Shown here one piece after another: positions 45,806-53,538 of a stretch of 64,000 nucleotides of DNA (positions are counted from its first letter, which is position 1; every line of letters starts with the position of its first letter). This stretch comes from Rhodococcus antarcticus. Its GTDB lineage: Bacteria; Actinomycetota; Actinomycetes; Mycobacteriales; Mycobacteriaceae. The stretch spans positions 558,001 through 622,000 of the forward strand of contig NZ_CP110615.1 in assembly GCF_026153295.1 (NCBI RefSeq), read 5' to 3'. Under the pieces are notes generated by a model. That model did not search any database. It was not told the DNA's origin and worked only from the letters and a program-made list of their open reading frames with translations. Both the position numbers and the translations under genes were made by a program.

Positions 45806-46777
45806 CTACCGGGCACCCGTCCCGGGGGTCCCGGTCCTGGCGGCGACTCCGCCCAGCTCGGGGGTGGGGTGTCCGGGCAGGCTGACGAGCTCCCCGGAGA
45901 TCCACACCTCGGCCGGGTACTCCTCGGAGACCAGGGCCGCGTCGCTGGCCGCGTCCTCGGCGGTGCGGAGCTTCGCGACCTTGTGGATGATCACTCCGAA
46001 CCCGACCTTGGCGGCGATGTCGGCGGCGGTGAACGCGAGCTGGACGGTGGTGGCCCAGCCCGGCGAGCTGTCCCCGGCCCACAGCGGGACGAGGAAGACC
46101 AGCGGGTAGACCCCGAACACCGACAGCAGCAGGATCGTGGCGTTGCGCAGGCTGGTGCCCGCCTCTGCCCCGATCACCGCGCGGGTCGCCGCGACCGGGC
46201 GCAGCAGCAGGGGGTACAGGGCGACGAAGAACACCGAGGACACCGTGCCCCAGATGAGCAGCTCGGCGGTGGAGGCGGAGGACTGGCCGACGGCGAGGAC
46301 CCCGAACAGGCCCGTGACGATCATGAGGAACCCGGCGGCCATCGTGGTGAACCGCAGGGTGCGCACCTTCTCCCGGGCCACCACGCACACCGCGAGCAGC
46401 TCCACGGTGAGCAGCGGCACCGTCACCGTCCAGTCCGCGTACCGGAGCCCGGTGACGATCGTGCCCGGGGCCGGGGCGTACCGGGTGCCGTCGCCGTTCG
46501 AGGAGAACTTCGTCAGCCACGTCACCACCAGCGCCAGGTAGGCCAGCGACGCGATCCAGCAGATGAGGGTGCTGGCCATCGCGGCCGGCCGGTACTTCTT
46601 CGACACCTCCTGGCGGGTTGCGATCCCGTACACCCCGGCGGCGAACAAGGCGAAGAACGCCACCACGAACCCGTACAAGATCAGCTCGTACTGCCAGCGG
46701 GAGAAGTCCGAGGTCCCCGTCAGCTCCGTCGTGGGCCCCTGCGGCCCCGCAGCGAGCACCTGCGTCACGCTCGTCAT
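45806..46777 (-). CDS. light-driven proton-pump rhodopsin (DTE type)
   Basis: A seven-helix retinal protein, 323 aa. Helix C reads RYADWTVTVPLLTVEL, giving Arg112, proton acceptor Asp115, Thr119 and proton donor Glu126, the DTE motif of outward proton pumps. Leu122 is at the spectral-tuning site, suggesting green absorption. Helix G has Asp253 and the retinal Lys257 (DIAAKVGFG). Helix E has Trp176-Gly177, where the Gly matches the carotenoid-antenna fenestration of xanthorhodopsin. Helix B lacks the usual His, and Phe221 replaces the helix F Trp. ATG 46777 follows AGGAGAG. A 45-residue cytoplasmic tail is present. Confidence 0.94.
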   Translation of the reverse strand: MTSVTQVLAAGPQGPTTELTGTSDFSRWQYELILYGFVVAFFALFAAGVYGIATRQEVSKKYRPAAMASTLICWIASLAYLALVVTWLTKFSSNGDGTRYAPAPGTIVTGLRYADWTVTVPLLTVELLAVCVVAREKVRTLRFTTMAAGFLMIVTGLFGVLAVGQSSASTAELLIWGTVSSVFFVALYPLLLRPVAATRAVIGAEAGTSLRNATILLLSVFGVYPLVFLVPLWAGDSSPGWATTVQLAFTAADIAAKVGFGVIIHKVAKLRTAEDAASDAALVSEEYPAEVWISGELVSLPGHPTPELGGVAARTGTPGTGAR

Positions 46778-46856
46778 GTTCTCTCCTGAGGTCGTTGCCG
46801 ATGGCACGGCGCGGTGGGTGCGCCCGTGACAGGTGTGGTGCAGCATGTAGATGCGT

Positions 46857-46874
46857 GACGACAACTACTACTCT
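46857..46874 (+). promoter_or_regulatory. marR promoter with candidate MarR operator half
   Basis: GACGACAACTA (46857-46867) lies just upstream of TACTCT (46869-46874), a -10 box 6 nt before ATG 46881. The same 11-mer recurs at 47419-47429. It sits 80 nt upstream of the divergent rhodopsin start, so one protein could control both directions. Confidence 0.55.
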
Positions 46875-46880
46875 TCGTGG

Positions 46881-47357
46881 ATGTCCGCCGCCGAACGAAG
46901 CAGCACCACCACCGAGGCGGGAGCCCGCGACACCGACGTCGGTGACATCGAGGGGGCTGACGAGGCCATGCTGGCGCTCATCACGGTCTGCCTGAGCACG
47001 ACCATCCGGGCGGGGGCGGCGGCGCGGCCATCGCTGAGCCCCACCCAGGTGCGCACCCTCACCGTGATCGCCGGCGTGCCAGGGGGTTTGAGCATCAACG
47101 CCGTGGCCGAGGCGATCAGTGCCAGCAACCCCTCGGCGAGCAGGTTGTGCCAGCGCCTGGTCCGCGACGGCCTGCTCGACCGGGCTGCCGGCCCCGGCAA
47201 CGAGCTGCGGATGAGCCTGTCCCGCCACGGCCACCGCACCCTCGACGCCGTCAACGCCGACCGCATCGCCGAGCTCCGCGCCCTGCTCGACGCCCTGCCC
47301 CCCACCAGGCGCCGCCGCGCCGTCGCCGCCCTCCGAGATCTCGCCGACCAGTCCTGA
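46881..47357 (+). CDS. MarR-family transcriptional regulator divergent from the rhodopsin gene
   Basis: A 158-aa winged-helix regulator: SLSPTQVRTLTVIAG, then SINAVAEAISASNPSASRLCQRLVRDGLL (helix-turn-helix) and the wing GNELRMSLSRHGHRTLD. ATG 46881 is preferred over ATG 46851 because a -10 box (TACTCT) lies 6 nt upstream and the shared motif GACGACAACTA would otherwise be inside the gene. A divergent regulator next to a rhodopsin gene suggests control of the pump. The signal is unknown. Confidence 0.85.
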   Translation: MSAAERSSTTTEAGARDTDVGDIEGADEAMLALITVCLSTTIRAGAAARPSLSPTQVRTLTVIAGVPGGLSINAVAEAISASNPSASRLCQRLVRDGLLDRAAGPGNELRMSLSRHGHRTLDAVNADRIAELRALLDALPPTRRRRAVAALRDLADQS

Positions 47358-47407
47358 GTGCGCCGGCGGGGTCGTGCCGAGCCGTTGCCATCCGCTCTCG
47401 ACGACTC

Positions 47408-47429
47408 TAGAATTGTCAGACGACAACTA
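47408..47429 (+). promoter_or_regulatory. promoter and operator dyad upstream of the hemerythrin-like gene
   Basis: TAGAAT (47408-47413) is a perfect -10 box. It overlaps the inverted repeat TTGTC-agac-GACAA (47413-47426), which extends into GACGACAACTA (47419-47429), identical to the marR promoter motif. A MarR dimer could bind here and repress the downstream gene. Confidence 0.55.
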
Positions 47430-47545
47430 TGCACCGTCCGGCACGTCGTGCGGTCCTCGGCCACCCGGCTGCAGCGGAGGTTCCGGACGCAGCCGTCTGC
47501 GGCAGGTTCGACCCGGCGGACGGGACCTACGAGTGGGGAGACCCC

Positions 47546-48073
47546 GTGGACATCACCGAGCTCATCCTGAGCGACCACCACGAGCAGCGGCGGATGTTCG
47601 CCCAGCTCGACGACCTCGACCGGGGCGACACCGCGGCGGTGTCAGCGATCTGGGCCCGCCTCCGCGTCCTGCTCGAGGTGCACGCCGCCGCCGAGGAGCG
47701 GGTGTTCTACCCCGAGCTGCTGAGGCTCGGCACGGGAGCGGGCAGCAAGGACAGCGGGGCGGCGGAAACCCGCGACGCGGTGCACGACCACAACGACATC
47801 CGGGATGCCATCGCCCGCACGGCGGACCACGACGAGGGAAGCGCGTCCTGGTGGGAGGCGGTGGCGGAGGTTCGCGAGGCCAACAGTGACCACATGGGAG
47901 AAGAGGAACGGGAAGCGTTGGCCGACTTCCGGCGGCACGCCAGCCTCCAGCTCCGTCACGATCTGGCGGTCCGGTTTGCCACCTTCGAGTCCGAGCACGC
48001 GCAGGGCATCAATGCCCACGACACCGATCCCGACGACTACGTCGAGCAGCAGACCCCGACGCAGCAGGGGTGA
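47546..48073 (+). CDS. hemerythrin-like (HHE domain) protein
   Basis: A 175-aa four-helix-bundle protein with His/Glu ligands for a di-iron or oxygen site: LSDHHEQRR, EVHAAAEERVFYPEL, AVHDHNDIRDAI and DHMGEEEREAL. This H-HxxxE-HxxxD pattern is the HHE family; such proteins sense or bind O2, NO or iron. The start used is GTG 47546 behind GTGGGGAG; an in-frame ATG 47429 would add 39 residues but lies in the operator. Its promoter shares the motif of the neighbouring marR. Confidence 0.82.
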   Translation: MDITELILSDHHEQRRMFAQLDDLDRGDTAAVSAIWARLRVLLEVHAAAEERVFYPELLRLGTGAGSKDSGAAETRDAVHDHNDIRDAIARTADHDEGSASWWEAVAEVREANSDHMGEEEREALADFRRHASLQLRHDLAVRFATFESEHAQGINAHDTDPDDYVEQQTPTQQG

Positions 48074-48160
48074 CGGCAGCGGCTCCTGCTGACGACGGAT
48101 GCTCGGGCCCGTCGCGCCCCAGCTGGGGGATGCGACCGGTCGGGGTGACAGGATGGTGGT

Positions 48161-48445
48161 GTGGCGCGCATCAATGACGTCGGTGGGGTTGAGGGCTTCG
48201 AGCTGCCGCAGCCCGAGCTCGACGAGCCCGCGTTCCACGCCGACTGGGAGGCGCACGTCTTCGCGATGAACCGGGCGCTCCTGGGCGCCGGGGTCTACAA
48301 CCTCGACGAGTTCCGCGACGCGATCGAGCGGATGCCACCGGCGGAGTACCTCGCGTCGAGCTACTACGAGAAGTGGTTCCACGCCGTCACGACGCTGTGC
48401 GTCCAGAAGGGCGTGCTGTCGCACGACGAGGTGCACGGTGGCTGA
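48161..48445 (+). CDS. nitrile hydratase-type beta subunit, N-terminal domain as a separate protein
   Basis: A 94-aa protein matching only the helical N-terminal half of nitrile hydratase beta: MARINDVGGVEGF, EPAFHADWEAHVFAMNRALL, YNLDEFRDAIERMPPAEYL and EKGVL-like QKGVLSHDEV. In thiocyanate hydrolase (ScnB) and the toyocamycin nitrile hydratase the beta subunit is split in this manner. GTG 48161 follows a -10-like CAGGAT by 6 nt. It overlaps the next gene by 8 nt. Confidence 0.82.
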   Translation: MARINDVGGVEGFELPQPELDEPAFHADWEAHVFAMNRALLGAGVYNLDEFRDAIERMPPAEYLASSYYEKWFHAVTTLCVQKGVLSHDEVHGG

Positions 48446-48710
48446 CCGCTTTCCCCCGGGCACCCGCGTCCGGACCCGGCGCACCGACCCGCCGCACCAC
48501 ACCCGGCTGCCGCGCTACGCCCGAGGCGCGGTCGGGACCGTGCTCGAACCCGAGGGGTCCAGCCCGCTCGCCGACGACCGCGCTCGCGGCCTGCCGGCGC
48601 ACACGCAGACCGTGTACACCGTCCGCTTCGACGCACGTGAGCTGTTCGGCGAGGGCGAGCACAGCGTGATGTTGGCGCTGTTCGAGAGCTACCTGCAGGA
48701 GGAGCTGTGA
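48438..48710 (+). CDS. nitrile hydratase-type beta subunit, C-terminal SH3-like domain as a separate protein
   Basis: A 90-aa protein matching the C-terminal barrel of nitrile hydratase beta: FPPGTRVRTRRTDPPHHTRLPRY, then RGAVGTVLEPEG and YTVRFDARELFGEG. The Arg residues of this domain, which in the parent enzyme hydrogen-bond the oxidised cysteines, appear to be kept in the RTRR-HTRLPRYARG region. GTG 48438 overlaps the previous gene by 8 nt, and the stop overlaps the alpha gene by 4 nt. Confidence 0.82.
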   Translation: MADRFPPGTRVRTRRTDPPHHTRLPRYARGAVGTVLEPEGSSPLADDRARGLPAHTQTVYTVRFDARELFGEGEHSVMLALFESYLQEEL

Positions 48711-49303
48711 GCGGTGACCACGGCGGGGCGACCACTGCGCTGTCGGCGAGGGTGCGGCACGTCGAGGCACTGCTGGAGCAACGAGGTCTGGTCGACCCGG
48801 TCGAGCTGGACCGGGCGCTGACGGCCTACCTCGCCAAGGCATCACCGGCCAGCGGCGCCCGCGTCGTGGCCCGGTCGTGGGTCGACGAGGACTTCCGGCA
48901 GCGGCTGCTGGACAACGCCAACCTCGCCCTGCCCGAGGTCGGCCTGTCGATGGGTGGGGGTCTGCAGGAACAGCGCTTGAAGGTGGTCGCGAACACCGCG
49001 GCTGCGCACAACGTCATCGTGTGCACGCTCTGCTCGTGCTACCCGATCGCCCTGCTCGGCCCGTCGCCCAGCTGGTACAAGAGCGAGGGCTACCGGTCCC
49101 GGGTGGTGCGCGACCCACGGGGCGTCCTGCACGAGTTCGGCTACGACGTACCGGCTGACGTCGAGATCACGGTGTGGGATGCGAGCGCGGAGTCGCGGCA
49201 CATGGTGCTGCCGCGGCGGCCGGTGGGCACCGACGGCCTCTCCGAGCAGGAGCTCGCGGGCCTGGTGACGCGCAACGGCCTCATCGGCGTGGCGGCCGTC
49301 TGA
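48707..49303 (+). CDS. nitrile hydratase/thiocyanate hydrolase-type metal-binding (alpha) subunit, cobalt class
   Basis: A 198-aa catalytic subunit. The metal claw is CTLCSC (Cys106, Cys109, Ser110, Cys111); Thr in the second position marks the cobalt class, Ser being typical of the iron class. Flanking conserved stretches are VVANTAAAHNVIV and SWYKSEGYRSRVVRDPRGVL. With the two split-beta genes it forms a beta(N)-beta(C)-alpha operon of scnBAC order. No activator/chaperone gene is adjacent, which is unusual. The substrate could be a nitrile or thiocyanate. Confidence 0.88.
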   Translation: MSGDHGGATTALSARVRHVEALLEQRGLVDPVELDRALTAYLAKASPASGARVVARSWVDEDFRQRLLDNANLALPEVGLSMGGGLQEQRLKVVANTAAAHNVIVCTLCSCYPIALLGPSPSWYKSEGYRSRVVRDPRGVLHEFGYDVPADVEITVWDASAESRHMVLPRRPVGTDGLSEQELAGLVTRNGLIGVAAV

Positions 49304-49713
49304 TTCGGCCAGCTCTACCTCGCGGCTCGAGCCGCACGACGTTTGCTCTGACGGAGGAGGTGGACGTGCTGCGACCTCGCAGGGTCGCAGGATCTCCCAC
49401 CACGTCGCGGCCGTTCACCGGCTCCGTGCCTCGCGGGGCACCCGCCGTGGGAACGAGAGGGGCAGGTTCTAGTGGACGTCGTCGACGATCTCGCCGACTG
49501 GATCCGCACGGTGGTGCCGGCCCCCGGGTCACACCGGGCCTGGTCCCGGTCTCGGCGGACGACTCAGGAGCTACTGACCGCCGCCAACGCGTGACCTGTC
49601 CGCCGTGGTGGGGCCAGGCCGCGTTCCCGAAGACATGGAGCGATCATGGATGTGGGCACGATTCTGGGGCTCGGGTTCCGCTGCTGCGGCGCGGGCGGTC
49701 AGGGGACGCCGGG
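49304..49713 (+). other. 410-bp gap without a recognisable gene
   Basis: Several short frames are open, one starting near 49471 (VDVVDDLADWIRTVVPAPGS), but none carries a domain or persists. The gap separates the hydratase operon from the secreted TIM-barrel gene. Confidence 0.5.
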
Positions 49714-50610
49714 GTGCGCACACGGGTTCTGCTGGTCGCCGCGGGTGTGGAGTTGACCCTGGGTGCTGGGGGCGCCGACGCGCTGCCAGCGAACCACGGT
49801 GCTCACCCCCGCGTGGTGGCCGACAACGACCGCGGGATGTGGGTGTGGGACGAGGCGGACCCGGTCGAGGTGGTCGCCTTCGCGCTGAGCCACCGGGTGG
49901 GCCGGTTGTTCCTGGCCATCCCTGGTGAGGTCACCAGCTCACCGTCGGTGCTGGCGCGGGCGCAGAAGACCATCGTCGCCGCGCACGCCGTCGGCATCGA
50001 GGTCGACGCCTTGGGAGGTGACCCCGGCTGGGTCGACAACGAGGGCTGGGTGCTCGAGAACTGGCTGACCCCGGCGCTCTCAGTGGGCTTCGACGGGATC
50101 CACGTCGACATCGAGCCCTACGCAAACCCGTCACGGGTGACCGACCGAGCGGGGACCACCACCCGCTACCTGCACCTGTTGGCGGCCCTGGCCGCAATGA
50201 GCGCCGAGGGCGGTCGTCGCCCTGTCGAGGCGGACGTTCCCTTCTGGTTCAACACCATCGTGGACGGTGCGGGGGGCCAGCTCGACACCGCGGTCCTGGC
50301 CAGGGTCAGCAGTGTCGCCATCATGGCGTACCGCAACACCGCCACCGGCCCGGACGGCACCCTGGTGCTGGCGGGCCCCACGTTGAACGCAGCCCGTTCC
50401 GTCGGCAAGAAGGCCCGCATCGGGCAGGAGACCCGGTACCTCGGTCCAAGCCCCGGCGAGGTGAGGCAGACGTTCTTCGGGCAGACCAACACCCAGCTCG
50501 AGACCCAGCTCGGCGTCATCGACTCCGTCGAGCGCACCAACCCTGCCTACCTCGGTATCGCCGTCCACGACCACACCGGATGGGCTGCCATCTCACCGGG
50601 ACCCACCTGA
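49714..50610 (+). CDS. secreted TIM-barrel protein, GH18-like glycosidase candidate
   Basis: A 298-aa protein with a short signal-like N-terminus (RVLLVAAGVELTLGAGGADA). It contains WVWDEADPVEVVAFAL, then DGIHVDIE at residues 127-134, which resembles the DGxDxDxE active site of GH18 glycosidases, with Asp127, Asp132 and Glu134 kept and His in place of one Asp. AIMAYRNTATG follows. The function is unproven. GTG 49714 has AGGGGAC-like sequence upstream. Its 3' end overlaps the convergent histidine kinase gene by 64 bp. Confidence 0.7.
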   Translation: MRTRVLLVAAGVELTLGAGGADALPANHGAHPRVVADNDRGMWVWDEADPVEVVAFALSHRVGRLFLAIPGEVTSSPSVLARAQKTIVAAHAVGIEVDALGGDPGWVDNEGWVLENWLTPALSVGFDGIHVDIEPYANPSRVTDRAGTTTRYLHLLAALAAMSAEGGRRPVEADVPFWFNTIVDGAGGQLDTAVLARVSSVAIMAYRNTATGPDGTLVLAGPTLNAARSVGKKARIGQETRYLGPSPGEVRQTFFGQTNTQLETQLGVIDSVERTNPAYLGIAVHDHTGWAAISPGPT

Positions 50611-51809
50611 CGTTCCACGGGGCCCGGACCAACCTCCAGGCGGTGGCCCTGAACGTCGGGCGCCAGCAGGACACGTGCACCGTCTTGCCGATCAGCCCAA
50701 CTTCCCGGGAGGTGCGCTTCGACCACCCAGCCACCCATTCCGGTTCTTCCTGCGCTGAGCTGTCCTCCGAGCGTCTGGATGCGCTCGCGGAGGCCGACCA
50801 GGCCGCGACCGGTGCCGGCGAGGGGCGCGTGGATCTGGGTGCCGCGGTCGTTCTCGACCCGCACGTCGAGACCACGCTCGGCCTCATCGACCCTGATCAC
50901 GATGCGAACACCCGCACCTGGGGCGTACCTGAGCGCGTTGGTGAGGCTCTCCTGCACCACCCGGAAGGCGAGGTGTCCGACTGGCTGCGGAATGCGCTCG
51001 CGGTCTCCCTCGAAGCGGCAGGTGACCTCCAGCCCGCTGCGACCGGCGCGGGCGACCACCTCGTCGACGAGCGAGAGGTCCGGCCCCCCGACGTGGTCGT
51101 CCTCGCTGCCACCGAGGAGCTCGATCAGCCGCTCGAGGTCCTTCGTGCCCTGCCGGGCAGACTCCGAGATGGCCGCGAACGCCTGCCTGGCCCGCTCGGG
51201 ATCGGCGTCGACCAGCCGCTGTCCTGCGGCTGCCTGGATCACCATCACGCTGATCACGTGGCCGACGATGTCGTGCAGCTCGCTGGCGATGCGCGCCCGC
51301 TCGTGCCGCAGGGCGATCTCGGCGAAGATCTTCCGCTCGTCCTCGAGCTCCTGGGCGCGCAGAGCGAGCTCGTCTGCCGTCTCCTGGCGGAGCCGCAGCA
51401 CCGTCCCGGCGGCGTACGGCGGCACCGTGAACATGAGGGCAGCGACCCAGCTGTTCATCTCCGCCAGGTGGTGGAACGGCACGAGGTAGGCGAGACCGCA
51501 CAGGGCCACCAGCCACGCTGCGCGACCCGACCAGCCGAGCGCGAGCACCGCGAAGCTGACCGAGTAGAGCGCGACACCCGTGTCGGGGAACCAGCCGCCG
51601 CCGAGGGCGAGGGCCGTCAGGAACAGACCGAGCGCCGCCACCGAGGAGACGCGGGGGTGTCGCCACCACGTCAGCGCAAGTCCGCCGCTCAGGATCAGGG
51701 CCGTGAACAGGTTGCCGCCGAGCGTCGTGGGCCAGCCGTGCAGCGCCGTCGGCAGCGCCACCAGGGCAAGGACCGCCAGGGTGATGCCACCCCGCTCGAG
51801 TCGACGCAT
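50547..51809 (-). CDS. NarL-type sensor histidine kinase (HisKA_3 class)
   Basis: A 420-aa membrane kinase. About five hydrophobic segments span residues 10-140, a coiled coil follows, and then the H-box RARIASELHDIVGHVISV with phospho-acceptor His179. The ATPase domain shows FRVVQESLTNALRY (N box) and GRGLVGLRERIQTLGG. The C-terminus runs about 50 residues past the usual end, antisense to the TIM-barrel gene, perhaps by loss of a stop. It lies 11 nt downstream of the kinase-like gene. Confidence 0.88.
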   Translation of the reverse strand: MRRLERGGITLAVLALVALPTALHGWPTTLGGNLFTALILSGGLALTWWRHPRVSSVAALGLFLTALALGGGWFPDTGVALYSVSFAVLALGWSGRAAWLVALCGLAYLVPFHHLAEMNSWVAALMFTVPPYAAGTVLRLRQETADELALRAQELEDERKIFAEIALRHERARIASELHDIVGHVISVMVIQAAAGQRLVDADPERARQAFAAISESARQGTKDLERLIELLGGSEDDHVGGPDLSLVDEVVARAGRSGLEVTCRFEGDRERIPQPVGHLAFRVVQESLTNALRYAPGAGVRIVIRVDEAERGLDVRVENDRGTQIHAPLAGTGRGLVGLRERIQTLGGQLSAGRTGMGGWVVEAHLPGSWADRQDGARVLLAPDVQGHRLEVGPGPVERQVGPGEMAAHPVWSWTAIPR

Positions 51810-51820
51810 CCCAGTCGCTG

Positions 51821-52990
51821 CTATCCCGGCACGGGGAGCTGAGCCACGGCGTTGGCCCGTCCCCGGCTCACCTTGACGTCCAGCGTGCCGCCGAGGAACT
51901 TGGCGCGCTCCCTCGCCCGTGCCACGGCGGCCTTCACGTCGGCAGTCCGATCGACCGGACCGTTGACGCGCAGCTCCAGGACGTCGTCCTCGAAGCGCAC
52001 GCCGACCTCGATGCGCGAGCTGGGCTGGTCCGCCAGGACGTTCACCAGGTGCTCGACGATGCGGTACGCCGAGAGCTCGACCGTCGCCGGCAGCGAGCGC
52101 GGGTCGCCGGTCACGGTCAACCGTGAGTCCGCCCTCGTGTGCCGGGCCAGCAACGCGTCGAGGTGCGTGACGCTGGGCGCCGGAGCCAGGGCCACGTCGC
52201 CACCCCGCAGGAGCCCCACGATCTCGCGCATCCCGTCGAGCGTCGCGCGGCTGTCGATCTCGATGGACTCGAAGAGTGCCCTGGCGGCCGCCGCGTCGAG
52301 GCCCTGCCCCGAGTCCGCCGCGGTCGTGAGCTGGCCGAGCCGCACCTGCAGGAGACCGTCGAGCTCATGGGAGAGCCGGACGCGGTCGCCTGCGACTTCC
52401 AGCGCGACCCGCTCGTCGCGCAGCTGCCGGAGCTCGACGGTGTGAGCCGTGAGCTCCGCGCTCATGGCGGTGCGGTGACGGACCGCGCGACCGACCCCGA
52501 AGACGATCAGCACGATGGGTAGGGCCAGCACGAACGGTTCGAAGCCGGTGGTCGCGTCCACGACGACAACCGCTGCCGTGAGCACCGTGGTGAGGCCCAG
52601 CACGATCCACGCCTGCTTGCGCTCCAGGGCGACGGCGCCGAGATAGGCCAGGACGAAGGCGAGCGGCAGTCCGACGCCACACCTGGTCACCCAGCCGAAG
52701 AGCAGGTCGTGGAGCGCCATCACGGCCACTGCGATCCCGGTGACGGCGATGACGCTGCGCCGCCACCACAGCACGGGGACCGTGGCGAGCGCGAAGACCG
52801 GGACCATGGCCCACGAGTGGGAGGACAGCTGGTGGACCATGGTCCCGGCGGTGATGTCGGCCGAGGTGTCGGCGTCCTGGAACTGGACGTTCGCGACCAT
52901 CAGGTAGACGCCGAACCCGGTGAGGGCCCCAGCGAGAACCCAGTCGACGGGACGTACCCCTCGGAAGACCCCGCTGGTGCCCTCACTCAT
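51821..52990 (-). CDS. histidine kinase-like sensor lacking the phospho-acceptor histidine
   Basis: A 389-aa protein with 5-6 membrane segments (to about 165) and a kinase-like C-terminus. At the H-box, where functional members read ELHD, it reads SHELDGLLQ, with Asp211 in place of His. The ATPase domain has IVEHLVNVLAD but lacks the GLxG loop of the canonical neighbour. It is probably a pseudokinase that heterodimerises with the downstream kinase. ATG 52990 is 11 nt after the small sensor gene stop. Confidence 0.8.
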   Translation of the reverse strand: MSEGTSGVFRGVRPVDWVLAGALTGFGVYLMVANVQFQDADTSADITAGTMVHQLSSHSWAMVPVFALATVPVLWWRRSVIAVTGIAVAVMALHDLLFGWVTRCGVGLPLAFVLAYLGAVALERKQAWIVLGLTTVLTAAVVVVDATTGFEPFVLALPIVLIVFGVGRAVRHRTAMSAELTAHTVELRQLRDERVALEVAGDRVRLSHELDGLLQVRLGQLTTAADSGQGLDAAAARALFESIEIDSRATLDGMREIVGLLRGGDVALAPAPSVTHLDALLARHTRADSRLTVTGDPRSLPATVELSAYRIVEHLVNVLADQPSSRIEVGVRFEDDVLELRVNGPVDRTADVKAAVARARERAKFLGGTLDVKVSRGRANAVAQLPVPG

Positions 52991-53001
52991 CGCTCGACCC
53001 C

Positions 53002-53538
53002 TCAGGCGTGAACGTGCTCGGCGCTCAGCGTAGGCTTCGGGACGCCCTGGGCACGAGACTCCACGAGGAACCCGATTCCGTAGAACACTGCGGCGATCGG
53101 CACCGACAGCGCCAGGGCTCCCAGCCCACCGGTCGAGGCGTCCTCGACCAGGGTGACGACCTGGAGGGCGAGGATCCCGACGAGTCCGATCAGCTGGTCG
53201 TGCCTGCTGCCGGCGAAACGGGCCACGGCGTACGCCATGGCGATCGACAGCGGCAGCGCGAACCCGCAGCGCGTGACCCATCCGAACATCGGGAGGCTGG
53301 CGGCGACGACCACGAACGAGACGCCGATCGCCACCAGGATGTTGCGCCGACGCCACAGGATCGGCAGTGCCGCGAGCACGAATACCGGGATCATCAGCGC
53401 TGACTGCGAGTCGAGTCTGTGGGCCAGGCCGGCGTCGGCTCCCGCGTTCACTTCTGCGAAGCCGAGCAGGGCGGCCAGGGCGACCATGACGACCGCCAGC
53501 ACGTAGTCGAGAGGTCGGATGCCCTTGAGGATGTCCAT
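53002..53538 (-). CDS. membrane protein homologous to the sensor half of the adjacent kinase-like protein
   Basis: A 178-aa protein with five hydrophobic helices and no kinase domain. Its PLDYVLA start, ALMIPVFVLAALPILWRRRN and PMFGWVTRCGFALPLSIAMAY segments match the N-terminal half of the following protein (VDWVLAG, SWAMVPVFALATVPVLWWRR, FGWVTRCGVGLPLAFVLAY). This indicates duplication with loss of the transmitter. ATG 53538 follows AGGAAAG. It is the first gene of the sensor operon. Confidence 0.8.
   Translation of the reverse strand: MDILKGIRPLDYVLAVVMVALAALLGFAEVNAGADAGLAHRLDSQSALMIPVFVLAALPILWRRRNILVAIGVSFVVVAASLPMFGWVTRCGFALPLSIAMAYAVARFAGSRHDQLIGLVGILALQVVTLVEDASTGGLGALALSVPIAAVFYGIGFLVESRAQGVPKPTLSAEHVHA

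Noticed and set aside
47501-47530. GGTTCGACCC, which resembles a tRNA T-loop
   Set aside because: No acceptor, D or anticodon stems can be folded around it. No tRNA or rRNA genes were recognised in the window.
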